This document shows positions 18,298 to 26,674 of a stretch of DNA of 64,000 nt, in pieces (positions within the stretch are counted from its first letter, which is position 1; each line of letters opens with the position of its first letter). Position numbers and translations under genes: made by a program. Below the pieces are notes generated by a model. That model was not told the origin of the DNA and did no database searches. It worked only from the letters and a program-made list of their open reading frames with translations. Origin of the DNA: an uncultured Clostridia bacterium. GTDB lineage: Bacteria > Bacillota > Clostridia > TANB77 > CAG-508. Where the stretch lies: assembly GCA_948630815.1 (NCBI GenBank), contig CAPIEU010000002.1:1-64000 (forward strand), read 5' to 3'.

Positions 18298-18786
18298 ATG
18301 GAAAATTTGTATTTATACAGAGTTAATGAAGAATATTCAAAGTACATATATGAAGAAAACAATAAGGTAATGAAAAATTTTGAATCAAAAACTAAAAGAC
18401 CATATGTAGGAATAGTATTAGAAATAAGAAATATTAATTATTTTGCACCTATGAGTTCACCTAAAGAAAAACACAAGTTAATGAAAAATAATATAGACTT
18501 TATAAAAATAAATAATGGGAGAGATGGAATAATTAATCTAAATAATATGATACCAGTTCCATTATCATGTTGTGAAAAAATAGATATAAATCAGGAAATT
18601 AAACAAAATAGAAAATATGGTTTAATTTTAAAATATCAATACATATGGTGTAATGAAAATAAAAACTACATATTAAGCAAAGCAAACAAGCTATATTACT
18701 TGATTATATTCAATAAAGCAAATATAAACTTAAAAAATAGATGTTGTGATTTTAAATATTTAGAAGAAAAATATAAAAAATTTTAA
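18298..18786 (+). CDS. toxN: Type III toxin, ToxN/AbiQ-like endoribonuclease, locus 1
   Basis: 162-aa protein with the signature of the ToxN/AbiQ family: PYVGIVLEIRNINYFAPMSS near residue 36, a SPKEKH turn, and GIINLNNMIPVP near residue 80. The fold is an RNase that cuts A-rich mRNA and its own antitoxin RNA, often giving abortive phage defence. ATG at 18298 follows AAAGGAG. It lies between recD2 and comF, so it looks inserted into a housekeeping neighbourhood. Divergent from the second locus at 51120 in both toxin and repeat sequence. Confidence 0.88.
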   Translation: MENLYLYRVNEEYSKYIYEENNKVMKNFESKTKRPYVGIVLEIRNINYFAPMSSPKEKHKLMKNNIDFIKINNGRDGIINLNNMIPVPLSCCEKIDINQEIKQNRKYGLILKYQYIWCNENKNYILSKANKLYYLIIFNKANINLKNRCCDFKYLEEKYKKF

Positions 18787-18854
18787 ATCTTTAAAGTAAA
18801 GTTTCTTTACTAAATAATCCAAAAAAATTAAATAAAAAGAGAAAGGGTGTTATA

Positions 18855-19505
18855 ATGTACTTTATTAATGGTATAATAAACATTTTTTATCCAAATGCTT
18901 GTGGAATTTGTGGAATTATCAGTAAATATGACATATGTCCTAAATGTATAGCTAAATTAAATGATATAAAACAATGTAAAAAACATATATATCTTACAAA
19001 AAATTTTACAGATGCAATGTATATATTTAAATATGAAGATTTAGTAAGAGAGTGTTTTATTAAATACAAATTTGGTGAACAAAATTATAGATACAAGGCA
19101 TTTGCAAATTTTATGATAAAAGATAAAAAAATATGTGGATTTTTAAAAAAGTATGATATAATTATCCCAGTTCCAATAAGTAAAAAAAGAAAAAAACAAA
19201 GAGGATATAATCAAAGTGAATTAATTATAAAAGAATGTACAAAATTGGATGAAAGCATAAATGTTTATATGAATATTTTATATAAAACAAAAAATACTAA
19301 ACCTCAAAGTACATTAAATAAAGAACAAAGAAAAATGAATTTACAAGGTGCATATGAAGTTAAGAATAGTAACCATATTACTAATAAAAAAGTTCTATTA
19401 TTTGACGATATTTATACAACAGGTAGCACTTTAGAAGAATGTGCTAAAGTTTTAAGACAAGCAGGGGCATTTGAGATTTCAGTATTAACACTTGCAAAAG
19501 ATTAA
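18855..19505 (+). CDS. comFC: ComF family phosphoribosyltransferase-like protein
   Basis: 216 aa. N-terminal zinc-binding Cys pairs (CGICGI; CPKC) are followed by a type I PRTase fold with DIIIPVPISKKRKKQRGYNQS and the PRPP-loop motif VLLFDDIYTTGST. In naturally competent Firmicutes ComFC supports DNA uptake; in Clostridia the exact role is less clear. GAAAGGGTG ribosome-binding site before ATG. Confidence 0.9.
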   Translation: MYFINGIINIFYPNACGICGIISKYDICPKCIAKLNDIKQCKKHIYLTKNFTDAMYIFKYEDLVRECFIKYKFGEQNYRYKAFANFMIKDKKICGFLKKYDIIIPVPISKKRKKQRGYNQSELIIKECTKLDESINVYMNILYKTKNTKPQSTLNKEQRKMNLQGAYEVKNSNHITNKKVLLFDDIYTTGSTLEECAKVLRQAGAFEISVLTLAKD

Positions 19506-19569
19506 AAATGTTAATATTTAGCTTCTATATATTATATATAGGAGCAGTAATAACGAAAAGGAGTAAAGA

Positions 19570-21516
19570 ATGGAAGATTTGGTTGAAAGTATATTAGACT
19601 ATGTAAGAAATGATTATACAGATTATGCTGTTATGATTAATGGTGAATGGGGAAGTGGTAAAACTTACTTTTGGAATCATAAAATTAAAAATAAAATAGA
19701 ATCTATGCAGTTAAATGGAAAAAAATATACTACAATTTATATGTCTTTGTATGGTATATCAAACTTAGAAGAAATAAGTAAAAAAATATTTATTGAAACA
19801 ACACAACTAATGGATAAAAACTTAAAAAAGTATATGCAATCAAATAATCAAACAACAATACCAGAATATGCAAAAACAGGTTTAGATATGGCAAACTTCT
19901 TTGGAGTTACACAAAATGGAGATAGGGTAGATTATGCAAATTTCTTTTCAACAGATGACAAAATATTATGTTTTGACGACCTTGAAAGAGCTAATGTAGA
20001 TGTTATTGACATATTGGGATATATAAATAACTTTGTAGAACATGACCATATAAAAACAATAATAATATGTAATGAAAAAGAACTAGCAACAAAGCTAAAA
20101 AGTAGTAATCTTGAAATGAAAACATTTATAGCAACATACCTTTTAGATAAAGAAGGAGATTTATCTAAAACTACTGATAAACCGATGGTAGAGAAAATTC
20201 AAGATACAATAGAAACTGTATTTGATAAAGCAAACGATTATGAAAGAATAAAAGAAAAATTAATAGGTGAAACCTTTGAATATGCTCCAGAATTTAATTA
20301 CATTATTAACGGACTATTAATGAGATATGAAACAAATGAGGGGTTAATAAGATTTTTAAGAGAAAATACAGGGCTAATAGTTTCAACATTTAATAAAAGT
20401 GGAACAAGAAATTTAAGAATTTTAAAACATGCACTAAATGATTTTAGAAAAATTTTTGAAATGGTGAATAAAAATTATCCAAAGACAAATAGTAGAGTAT
20501 TACAAACAATGCTTATATTTACAATAGCTATATCATTTGAAATTAAAGCTGGAAAAGTAACAAAGGATAAATTTATAAACATTAAAGATAACGAAGAATA
20601 TAAATCAATTTTAGTATCTTCAAGAATTTTATTAATGGACAATAGACAATTTTATATAAAAGAATTTGATAATAACTATTATTACAACTTTAAAGCAGAG
20701 TACAGATTTTTTAAATTTATAGAAATATATGTACGTACAAGAATTTTTGATATGAAAGTATTTAAAAACAATATGGAAGTAATTATAAATACAGTAGATA
20801 CTGATAAACTTCCAGGATATAAAAGACTTCTTACAGAAGAATATTGGAAAATTAACGATGACCAGTTCCAAGCTATAATAGATGAAGTACTTGAAGATGT
20901 GAAAACTGGTAAAGTAAGATTAATTGATACAGTAAAATTATTTACATATTTTAATTATTTTATAAAAAAAGATTTGATAAAATATGATATGCGAACAATA
21001 AAGAGTATATTTCTTAATGGTATGAATGTAGCGTCACTTACATCTATATATTGCGAAAATGTAGAAGAAGAATTAGCACAAATTTCAGTAGGAGAGGCAA
21101 ATGAAGATGTAGAAGAAATATTAAAACATTTCTATAAATTAAATGTTCAATTAAAAGATAGAATGTATATTGAAAAAGCCGAAGAAATATTTAAATGTAT
21201 ACCAATGCATATGGAAACATTTTATGAAAGATTTGATAATGAATGTATGAATGTTCCAATATTTAAATATTATGATACATTCCAAACATTCCAAAGAATA
21301 TCGTGTGCAAGTAACGAAGATATAGTAAATATAAAAGAAAAATTAATTAATAGAGTTAGATTACACAAAAATGAAATTGAGCCTGAAATTAATAGTATAA
21401 GCCATTTAAAACAATTAGTAGATGATTATACAAAAAATAAGGAAGCTACAATTAAAGTGGTAATGCTTAGAGAATTTTCTAATGATTTAGAATATATATT
21501 AGAACAGTATAATTAG
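19570..21516 (+). CDS. KAP-family P-loop NTPase
   Basis: 648-aa protein. Walker A is MINGEWGSGKTYFW near residue 24 and Walker B is ILCFDDLERANVD near 137, the pattern of KAP NTPases; ICNEKELATKL is a likely sensor region. The long C-terminal part is helical and has no recognised domain. No membrane helices are evident, unlike classic KAP proteins. Such genes are frequent in defence islands and this one follows a toxin-antitoxin locus and comF. AAAAGGAG site before ATG. The native function is unknown; a defence role is inference. Confidence 0.75.
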   Translation: MEDLVESILDYVRNDYTDYAVMINGEWGSGKTYFWNHKIKNKIESMQLNGKKYTTIYMSLYGISNLEEISKKIFIETTQLMDKNLKKYMQSNNQTTIPEYAKTGLDMANFFGVTQNGDRVDYANFFSTDDKILCFDDLERANVDVIDILGYINNFVEHDHIKTIIICNEKELATKLKSSNLEMKTFIATYLLDKEGDLSKTTDKPMVEKIQDTIETVFDKANDYERIKEKLIGETFEYAPEFNYIINGLLMRYETNEGLIRFLRENTGLIVSTFNKSGTRNLRILKHALNDFRKIFEMVNKNYPKTNSRVLQTMLIFTIAISFEIKAGKVTKDKFINIKDNEEYKSILVSSRILLMDNRQFYIKEFDNNYYYNFKAEYRFFKFIEIYVRTRIFDMKVFKNNMEVIINTVDTDKLPGYKRLLTEEYWKINDDQFQAIIDEVLEDVKTGKVRLIDTVKLFTYFNYFIKKDLIKYDMRTIKSIFLNGMNVASLTSIYCENVEEELAQISVGEANEDVEEILKHFYKLNVQLKDRMYIEKAEEIFKCIPMHMETFYERFDNECMNVPIFKYYDTFQTFQRISCASNEDIVNIKEKLINRVRLHKNEIEPEINSISHLKQLVDDYTKNKEATIKVVMLREFSNDLEYILEQYN

Positions 21517-21671
21517 TATGATATAAAACCTGAAATTATGTAAGTATTTTTATATTAATATTTATTATATTGTAATGACAGTATAAATTCAAAAAAATGT
21601 CAAAAATATGAATAAAAAATTTTCCAAAACAAATACTAAATCTAAACTTAGATTTAAAAGGAGGGAAAATT

Positions 21672-22228
21672 TTGAAAGCAACAGGCGTAGTTAGAAGAAT
21701 TGATGATTTAGGTAGAATTGTTATACCAAAAGAAATAAGAAAAACTTTAAGAATAAAAGAAGGAGATCCATTAGAGATTTTTACTGATAAAGAAGGAGAA
21801 GTTATTTTAAAAAAATATTCTCCAATTGGAGAGCTTTCTGAGTTTGCTAGCCGGATATGCAGAAACTTTATCAAAAACAACAGGGCATATTGCGTGTATA
21901 ACAGATAAAGACACAGTTATAGCAGTATCAGGAGGATCTAAAAAAGAATTTTTAGAACAAGATTTAAGTAAAGAATTAGAACAATTACTAGAAGATAAAG
22001 AAATATATACTAGTAAAGAAAATAATGAAGTTTCTATTCCAATAACTAAAAATGATAATAAAGAAAGAAAATTTAATTCACAGGTAGTATATCCAATTGT
22101 TTCACGGAGGAGACGTAATAGGAAGCGTTATACTATTATCAAAAGATGCCAATACAAAAATGGGAGAATCAGAACTAAAAGTAGTTCAATCAGCAGCAGG
22201 ATTTTTAAGTAGTCAAATGGAAATATAA
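21672..22228 (+). CDS. spoVT: Stage V sporulation regulator SpoVT, split by two +1 frameshifts
   Basis: 184-aa forespore transcription regulator when both shifts occur. AbrB-type N-terminal DNA-binding domain (MKATGVVRRIDDLGRIVIP, EGDPLEIF) from a TTG start after AAGGAGG, then a GAF-like C-terminal domain. After SEFAS an extra C precedes GYAETLSKTTGH; after YPIVS a second extra C precedes GGDVIGSVILLSKD. The C-terminus AAGFLSSQMEI matches the family. Without shifts the protein ends at about residue 78, retaining only the DNA-binding domain. The two forms could differ in activity, but the family-like length argues that the shifted form is the functional one. Confidence 0.93.
21852..21855 (+). 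other. +1 frameshift site CGGA, spoVT first
   Basis: agc C gga tat. Skipping C joins EFAS to GYAETLSK, entering the GAF-like domain. Confidence 0.9.
22105..22108 (+). other. +1 frameshift site CGGA, spoVT second
   Basis: tca C gga gga. Skipping C gives PIVSGGDVIGSV, matching the SpoVT family; the zero frame reads an Arg-rich tail. Confidence 0.9.
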
Positions 22229-22383
22229 TGAAAATTATTGTTTAGAATATAAATACTAAATCTGCTCTCTCTTGCTGAATGTAGGACGTTTTTGTTTCTT
22301 TTGCAATGTGTCGAAAAACAAAGAGGGCTCTCGTTCACGTGTCGCTACTTAGGCATACATTTAAAACTGAACAATAACATAAA

Positions 22384-22422
22384 GCAAGCAAAAAAGCAAG
22401 AATTTTACTTGCTTTTTTTCGT
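22384..22422 (+). terminator. Rho-independent terminator
   Basis: AAAGCAAG and CTTGCTTTTTTT stem upstream of alaS. The remaining 22229-22383 sequence has a GC-richer patch (22260-22350) that I could not assign. Confidence 0.7.
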
Positions 22423-22476
22423 ATGCTGTAATATAATTTAGAGCATAAAAAATTAGAAAAATGAGAGGTAATACAT

Positions 22477-24231
22477 ATGAAAGCAATTGATATAAGAAAT
22501 AAGTATTTAAAATTTTTTGAAAGACATGGACATATTGTAATACCAAGTGCACCACTAATACCAGAAAATGATCCATCAGTACTATTTACAACAGCAGGTA
22601 TGCAACCACTTGTACCATATTTGTTAGGTGAAAAACATCCAGAAGGAACACGTCTTACAGATTATCAAAAATGTGTTAGAACAGTTGATATAGACGAAGT
22701 AGGAGATAATCGTCATTTAACATATTTTGAAATGCTTGGAAACTGGTCCTTAGGAGATTATTTTAAAGAAGAATCAATTAAAATGAGTTTTGAATTTTTA
22801 ACTAAAGAACTAGGAATTCCAGTAGAAAAATTATCTGTAACAGTTTTTGCAGGAGATGAAGATGCACCACGTGATGAGGAATCAGCTAGAATTTGGGAAG
22901 AAGTAGGTATGCCTAAAGACCATATTTATTACTTTGGAAAAGATGACAACTGGTGGATTGCTGGAGAAGAAGGACCTTGTGGACCAGATACAGAAATGTT
23001 TTATGATACAGGAAAAGAGCCTTGTAACAAAAATTGTAATCCTTCTTGTGGATGTGGTAAATATGTTGAAATATGGAACAATGTATTTATGGAATACTAT
23101 AAAAACAAAGATGGATATTCTAAATTAAAACAAAGAAATGTAGACACAGGACTTGGACTTGAAAGAATGAATATGCTTTTACAAGGAAAAGAAACACCAT
23201 ATGATACAGAAATTTTTAAACCTATAATGGACAAACTTTTAGAACTTGCTAAAGTAGATGATATAACCAGCCGAAGAATTGTAGCAGAACATATGCGTTC
23301 AAGCATAATGATAATATCAGATGGTGGAAGACCAAGTAATGTTGATAGAGGATATGTATTAAGAAGACTAATTCGTAGAATGACAAGACATTTAAATAAA
23401 TTACAAATTAACTTAGATGAACTATCAAACTTAATTGAATTAAACATTGAAAATTTAAAAGAAATGTATCCAGAACTTGCAAATAATAAAGAAATAATAA
23501 AACAAGTGATAATAGAAGAAAAGGATAAATTTATTAAAACACTTGAACATGGTGAAAAAGAATTTGGAAAAGCTATAACCAAAATAAAAAATGAAAGATT
23601 ACAAAAAATAGATGGACAAACTATTTTCAAACTTTATGATACTTACGGATTTCCACCAGAAGTAACAGGGGATTTAGCAAAAGAGCAAGGTTTAGAGCTA
23701 GATATGGAAGAATTTAAAAAACTATATAAAGAGCATCAAGAAAAATCAAGGATGGGTTCTGAGCAAAAATTTAAAGGAGGACTTGCAGGAGAAACCCCTG
23801 AAACAATAGCTTATCATACAGCGACCCACCTTTTAAATGCCGCATTAAAAGTAGTTATAGGTAAAGATGTACATCAAAAAGGATCAAACATAACACCTGA
23901 AAGAATGCGTTTCGACTTTTCTTGTGATCATAAATTAACTGATGAAGAAAAGAAAGAAGTGGAAGAATTAGTTAATAAGTGGATTAGTGAAAGCCTACCA
24001 GTAACAGTAGAAGAAATGAAAAAAGAAGATGCTATAAAATCTGGTGCAGAATGTATGTTTATTGAAAAATATCCTGATATTGTTACAGTATATTCAATAG
24101 GTACAGTATCTAAAGAATTATGTGGAGGACCACACGTAAAAAATACAAGTGAACTTGGAAAATTTGTAATAAAGAAAGAAGAAGCAAGTTCTCAAGGTGT
24201 AAGACGTATAAAAGCTATTTTAGAAAAATAA
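22477..24231 (+). CDS. alaS: Alanine-tRNA ligase, short form
   Basis: 584-aa class II synthetase that charges tRNA-Ala. The catalytic domain is complete (FTTAGMQPLVPYLLG; LGNWSLGDYFK; GLGLERMNM), followed by the tRNA-recognition region and an editing domain with HTATHLLNAAL and CGGPHVKNTSELG. It ends at GVRRIKAILEK and therefore lacks the C-terminal C-Ala/DHHA1 domain of about 290 residues found in standard AlaS. The ending is clean, with no remnant downstream, so this is a naturally short form. GAGAGGT site before ATG. Confidence 0.95.
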   Translation: MKAIDIRNKYLKFFERHGHIVIPSAPLIPENDPSVLFTTAGMQPLVPYLLGEKHPEGTRLTDYQKCVRTVDIDEVGDNRHLTYFEMLGNWSLGDYFKEESIKMSFEFLTKELGIPVEKLSVTVFAGDEDAPRDEESARIWEEVGMPKDHIYYFGKDDNWWIAGEEGPCGPDTEMFYDTGKEPCNKNCNPSCGCGKYVEIWNNVFMEYYKNKDGYSKLKQRNVDTGLGLERMNMLLQGKETPYDTEIFKPIMDKLLELAKVDDITSRRIVAEHMRSSIMIISDGGRPSNVDRGYVLRRLIRRMTRHLNKLQINLDELSNLIELNIENLKEMYPELANNKEIIKQVIIEEKDKFIKTLEHGEKEFGKAITKIKNERLQKIDGQTIFKLYDTYGFPPEVTGDLAKEQGLELDMEEFKKLYKEHQEKSRMGSEQKFKGGLAGETPETIAYHTATHLLNAALKVVIGKDVHQKGSNITPERMRFDFSCDHKLTDEEKKEVEELVNKWISESLPVTVEEMKKEDAIKSGAECMFIEKYPDIVTVYSIGTVSKELCGGPHVKNTSELGKFVIKKEEASSQGVRRIKAILEK

Positions 24232-24279
24232 TAGGGGGGCCATGCTTTCATTGCCCAGTACATAAACAATAAAATTAAT

Positions 24280-24310
24280 GTAGGGGCAGGCCTTGTGTCT
24301 GTCCTTACCC
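24280..24310. repeat. GTAGGGG palindromic repeat (type B)
   Basis: GTAGGGGCAGGCCTTGTGTC with a TGTCCTTACCC closing arm. Close relative of the copies at 37410 and, inside a coding region, 45766. Confidence 0.75.
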
Positions 24311-24334
24311 TAAAATAAAGGAGAATATTTAATT

Positions 24335-24679
24335 ATGGAAGATTGTATATTTTGTAAAATTATTAAAAAAGAAATACCAGCTACGATATTATACGAAGAT
24401 GATGAGATTATTGCATTTAAGGATATTAATCCAGCAGCACCAATTCATATACTAGTAATACCTAAAAAACATATACCTTCTTTAGTAGAGTTAGAAAAAG
24501 AAGATGAATTGCTAATAGGAAAGATATATACAATAATTAATAAATTAGCTGAAGCTCAAGGTGTAAAAGAAAGTGGATATAGAGTTATAGTAAATTGTGG
24601 AAAAGATGCAGGGCAAGAAGTAGGACATTTACACTTTCATTTATTAGCAGGTGCTAAATTTGGAGACAAAATTGTGTAG
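24335..24679 (+). CDS. hinT: HIT-family purine phosphoramidase HinT
   Basis: 114-aa histidine-triad hydrolase of AMP-lysine-like conjugates. CIFCKIIKKEIPA with Cys pair at the start, PIHILVIPKKHIPS in the middle and the catalytic HLHFHLLAGAKF near the end. Normal length. AAAGGAG site before ATG. Confidence 0.93.
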   Translation: MEDCIFCKIIKKEIPATILYEDDEIIAFKDINPAAPIHILVIPKKHIPSLVELEKEDELLIGKIYTIINKLAEAQGVKESGYRVIVNCGKDAGQEVGHLHFHLLAGAKFGDKIV

Positions 24680-24869
24680 AAAATATGCTAGGAAACTTGT
24701 GAGAAAAATAAAAAGGTCTACTTCCAGTAAGAAGGACGGATTTTATAATACATATGCTGAACATTACCAAAATTATAAACAAAATCTATAAAAAATGTAG
24801 GAAAAAGTAATAAAATGTGGTATAATAGAAATAAGTATGAAACAATAGATAAAACGGAGGTAGATGTAT

Positions 24870-25559
24870 ATGTTTAATAGTAAATATAGTAATGTACTTA
24901 CAATTATACTTATTATAGTTATAATCGCAATTTTAGCACTAATTGGATTTTTAGGGTATGATTTTTACAGAAAGTATTATATAGATAAAGATGCAGAAGA
25001 TTTTATATCTCAATATGAGGAACAAATAAAAAATACGACACCACAAAACAAAGTTAATAATGACAACAATTCAGTTTCAACTGTAATTGATCCTCTAGAA
25101 GAATTAGATACAAATACAAATACTACTACAAACAATAATGGTTCAACTTCTGTAAAAATTCCAACATATAAAGGATATAATGTATTAGGAACGATAGAAA
25201 TACCAAAGACAGGTATAAAATATCCAATTTTGGACAAAGTAACACCAAAATCAATACAAGTTGCTGTTGCTTATTATTATGGACCAGGATTAAACAAAGT
25301 AGGTAATACAACAATAGTAGGACATAATTATAGAAATGGTGCTTTTTTTGGAAAAAATAAACAACTAGCTGTAGGAGATATTATATACATAACAGATAAT
25401 ACAGGAGCAAAAGTAAAATATACAATATATAAAACTTATAAAACAACAGAAACGGATTCAGCATATATAACAAGAGATACAAATGGTGCAAGAGAAATAT
25501 CTTTATCAACTTGTACAGACGATAGTAAAGGAAGATTAATAATACTTGCAAAAGAATAA
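24870..25559 (+). CDS. Sortase family protein (class B/D-like)
   Basis: 229-aa membrane-anchored transpeptidase. One N-terminal helix (about residues 8-30), an Asn/Thr-rich linker, then the sortase barrel: VLGTIEIPKTGIKYPIL, catalytic His in VGHNYRNGAFFG, Cys in ISLSTCTDD and Arg in KGRLIILA. It would attach LPxTG-like proteins or pilins to the wall. No substrate gene is adjacent. ATG at 24870 gives better spacing from GGAGG than the ATG two codons before. Confidence 0.88.
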   Translation: MFNSKYSNVLTIILIIVIIAILALIGFLGYDFYRKYYIDKDAEDFISQYEEQIKNTTPQNKVNNDNNSVSTVIDPLEELDTNTNTTTNNNGSTSVKIPTYKGYNVLGTIEIPKTGIKYPILDKVTPKSIQVAVAYYYGPGLNKVGNTTIVGHNYRNGAFFGKNKQLAVGDIIYITDNTGAKVKYTIYKTYKTTETDSAYITRDTNGAREISLSTCTDDSKGRLIILAKE

Positions 25560-25658
25560 TAAAAAAATAATATAAAACTACAAAAAAATGTTGACAAAAT
25601 AATTAAATTTAGGTAAAATATATTTTGCGTTATTACAAAAAAGTAATAACGCAAAAAT

Positions 25659-25736
25659 GGTGGATTTAGCGTAGTTGGTTAACGCGCCAGTTTGTGGCAC
25701 TGGAGACCATGGGTTCGAGTCCCATATTCCACCCCA
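25659..25736 (+). tRNA. tRNA-His (anticodon GTG)
   Basis: Cloverleaf with anticodon stem CCAGT/ACTGG around TTGTGGC, T-arm TTCGAGT, encoded CCA and an extra G at the 5' end opposite C73, the identity element of tRNA-His. An inverted repeat (about 25627-25652) stands just upstream. Confidence 0.93.
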
Positions 25737-25756
25737 TTTAATTATATAAAATATAT

Positions 25757-25831
25757 TGGGCTGTAGCCAAGCGGTAAGGCACCAGACTTTGACTCTGGCA
25801 TGCGCTAGTTCGAATCTAGCCAGCCCAACCA
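25757..25831 (+). tRNA. tRNA-Gln (anticodon TTG)
   Basis: Acceptor TGGGCTG/CAGCCCA, anticodon stem CCAGA/TCTGG around CTTTGAC, T-arm TTCGAAT and encoded CCA. Twenty bases after tRNA-His, so probably co-transcribed. Confidence 0.95.
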
Positions 25832-25858
25832 AGTAAAACTAATACGAACAAAAACTGT

Positions 25859-25902
25859 CAAAACCTATGGGATTTTTCTAAAAGAAAGTTCCATAGGTTT
25901 TT
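25859..25902 (+). terminator. Terminator of the tRNA pair
   Basis: AAAACCTATGG pairs with CCATAGGTTTT followed by a T-rich tail. Confidence 0.85.
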
Positions 25903-25958
25903 TATTAACAAAACGTTACAATATAATGTTTTTATATAGGAAATTTATTGCAAACGTT

Positions 25959-25984
25959 GTAGGGGCGAGCATTGCTCGTCCGCA
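25959..25984. repeat. GTAGGGG palindromic repeat (type A)
   Basis: TGTAGGGGCGAGCATTGCTC core with flanks (ATTTATTGCAAAC before, GCAACATTGAAA after) shared with the copy at 54593, so the unit is longer than the palindrome. Confidence 0.85.
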
Positions 25985-26068
25985 ACATTGAAATTACTAT
26001 TTATTAATAAAATTATGTGTATATGGTTTGGCGTAATTACATATTCATCAAGCAATTTCTTCGAAGAT

Positions 26069-26092
26069 GGACGAGCATTGCTCGTCCCTACA
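26069..26092. repeat. GTAGGGG palindromic repeat (type A, inverted)
   Basis: GGACGAGCATTGCTCGTCCC then TACA, a near-perfect palindrome inverted relative to the copy 110 bases upstream. The 25903-26240 stretch holds only these repeats and AT-rich sequence. Confidence 0.8.
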
Positions 26093-26252
26093 AATGCTTT
26101 GTAGCAAAATCTTCGAAGATTTTTTTATATAAATCTTATCTAGTAATAACAAAACTAAAAACTTTATCAAAAAATCTTGCTATTTTTCTAATTGTATTGT
26201 ATGATATATAAGTAAAAAAATAACTCTAACTATTTATGATTTGGAAGGGGCA

Positions 26253-26654
26253 ATGAATGTAATGAAAAAAGTAGTAATAGCTTTAATTACAGTAATGTGT
26301 GTTTTTTTTAGTTGTTCTGTTTATGCAACAAACGCACTTTCTGAAAGTACTACTGGTCAATTAGTACAAATTAAAGAAAAAGAAATGAGAGAAATAGAAG
26401 ATTATAATGAAGCATATGGATCAGAAGCTTACGGATTTACAGCATATATGTTAAATAAAGTTCGTATATATAGTATACCACTTTGCTTTGTTGGAATTGC
26501 AGTAGGTGCTATATGGCAATATGTTATAGGTATAAGAAAATTAGACGTACATGATAGAGGATTTTTTCTTATTATAAGTTTTGTTACAATTCTTGTAATA
26601 TGTCAAGTATTACCACTTGTTTTTGCAATTGTAGTAAAAGGATTTAGAAATTAA
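26253..26654 (+). CDS. Small secreted/membrane protein of unknown family
   Basis: 133 aa with an N-terminal hydrophobic segment resembling a signal peptide (VVIALITVMCVFFSCSVYA), then a short polar region and two further membrane helices (about residues 68-88 and 102-126). ATG at 26253 follows GGAAGGGG. It immediately precedes the TadZ-like gene and could be part of the same surface or motility system. Not recognised beyond that. Confidence 0.6.
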   Translation: MNVMKKVVIALITVMCVFFSCSVYATNALSESTTGQLVQIKEKEMREIEDYNEAYGSEAYGFTAYMLNKVRIYSIPLCFVGIAVGAIWQYVIGIRKLDVHDRGFFLIISFVTILVICQVLPLVFAIVVKGFRN

Positions 26655-26674
26655 TTAATTGGGGGAAATAACTA

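Noticed and set aside
22229..22383. T-box or riboswitch for alaS
   Set aside because: No T-box sequence, no antiterminator/terminator pair linked to a specifier; only a plain terminator.
26017..26211. 64-aa open frame
   Set aside because: It spans a palindromic repeat and has no ribosome-binding site.
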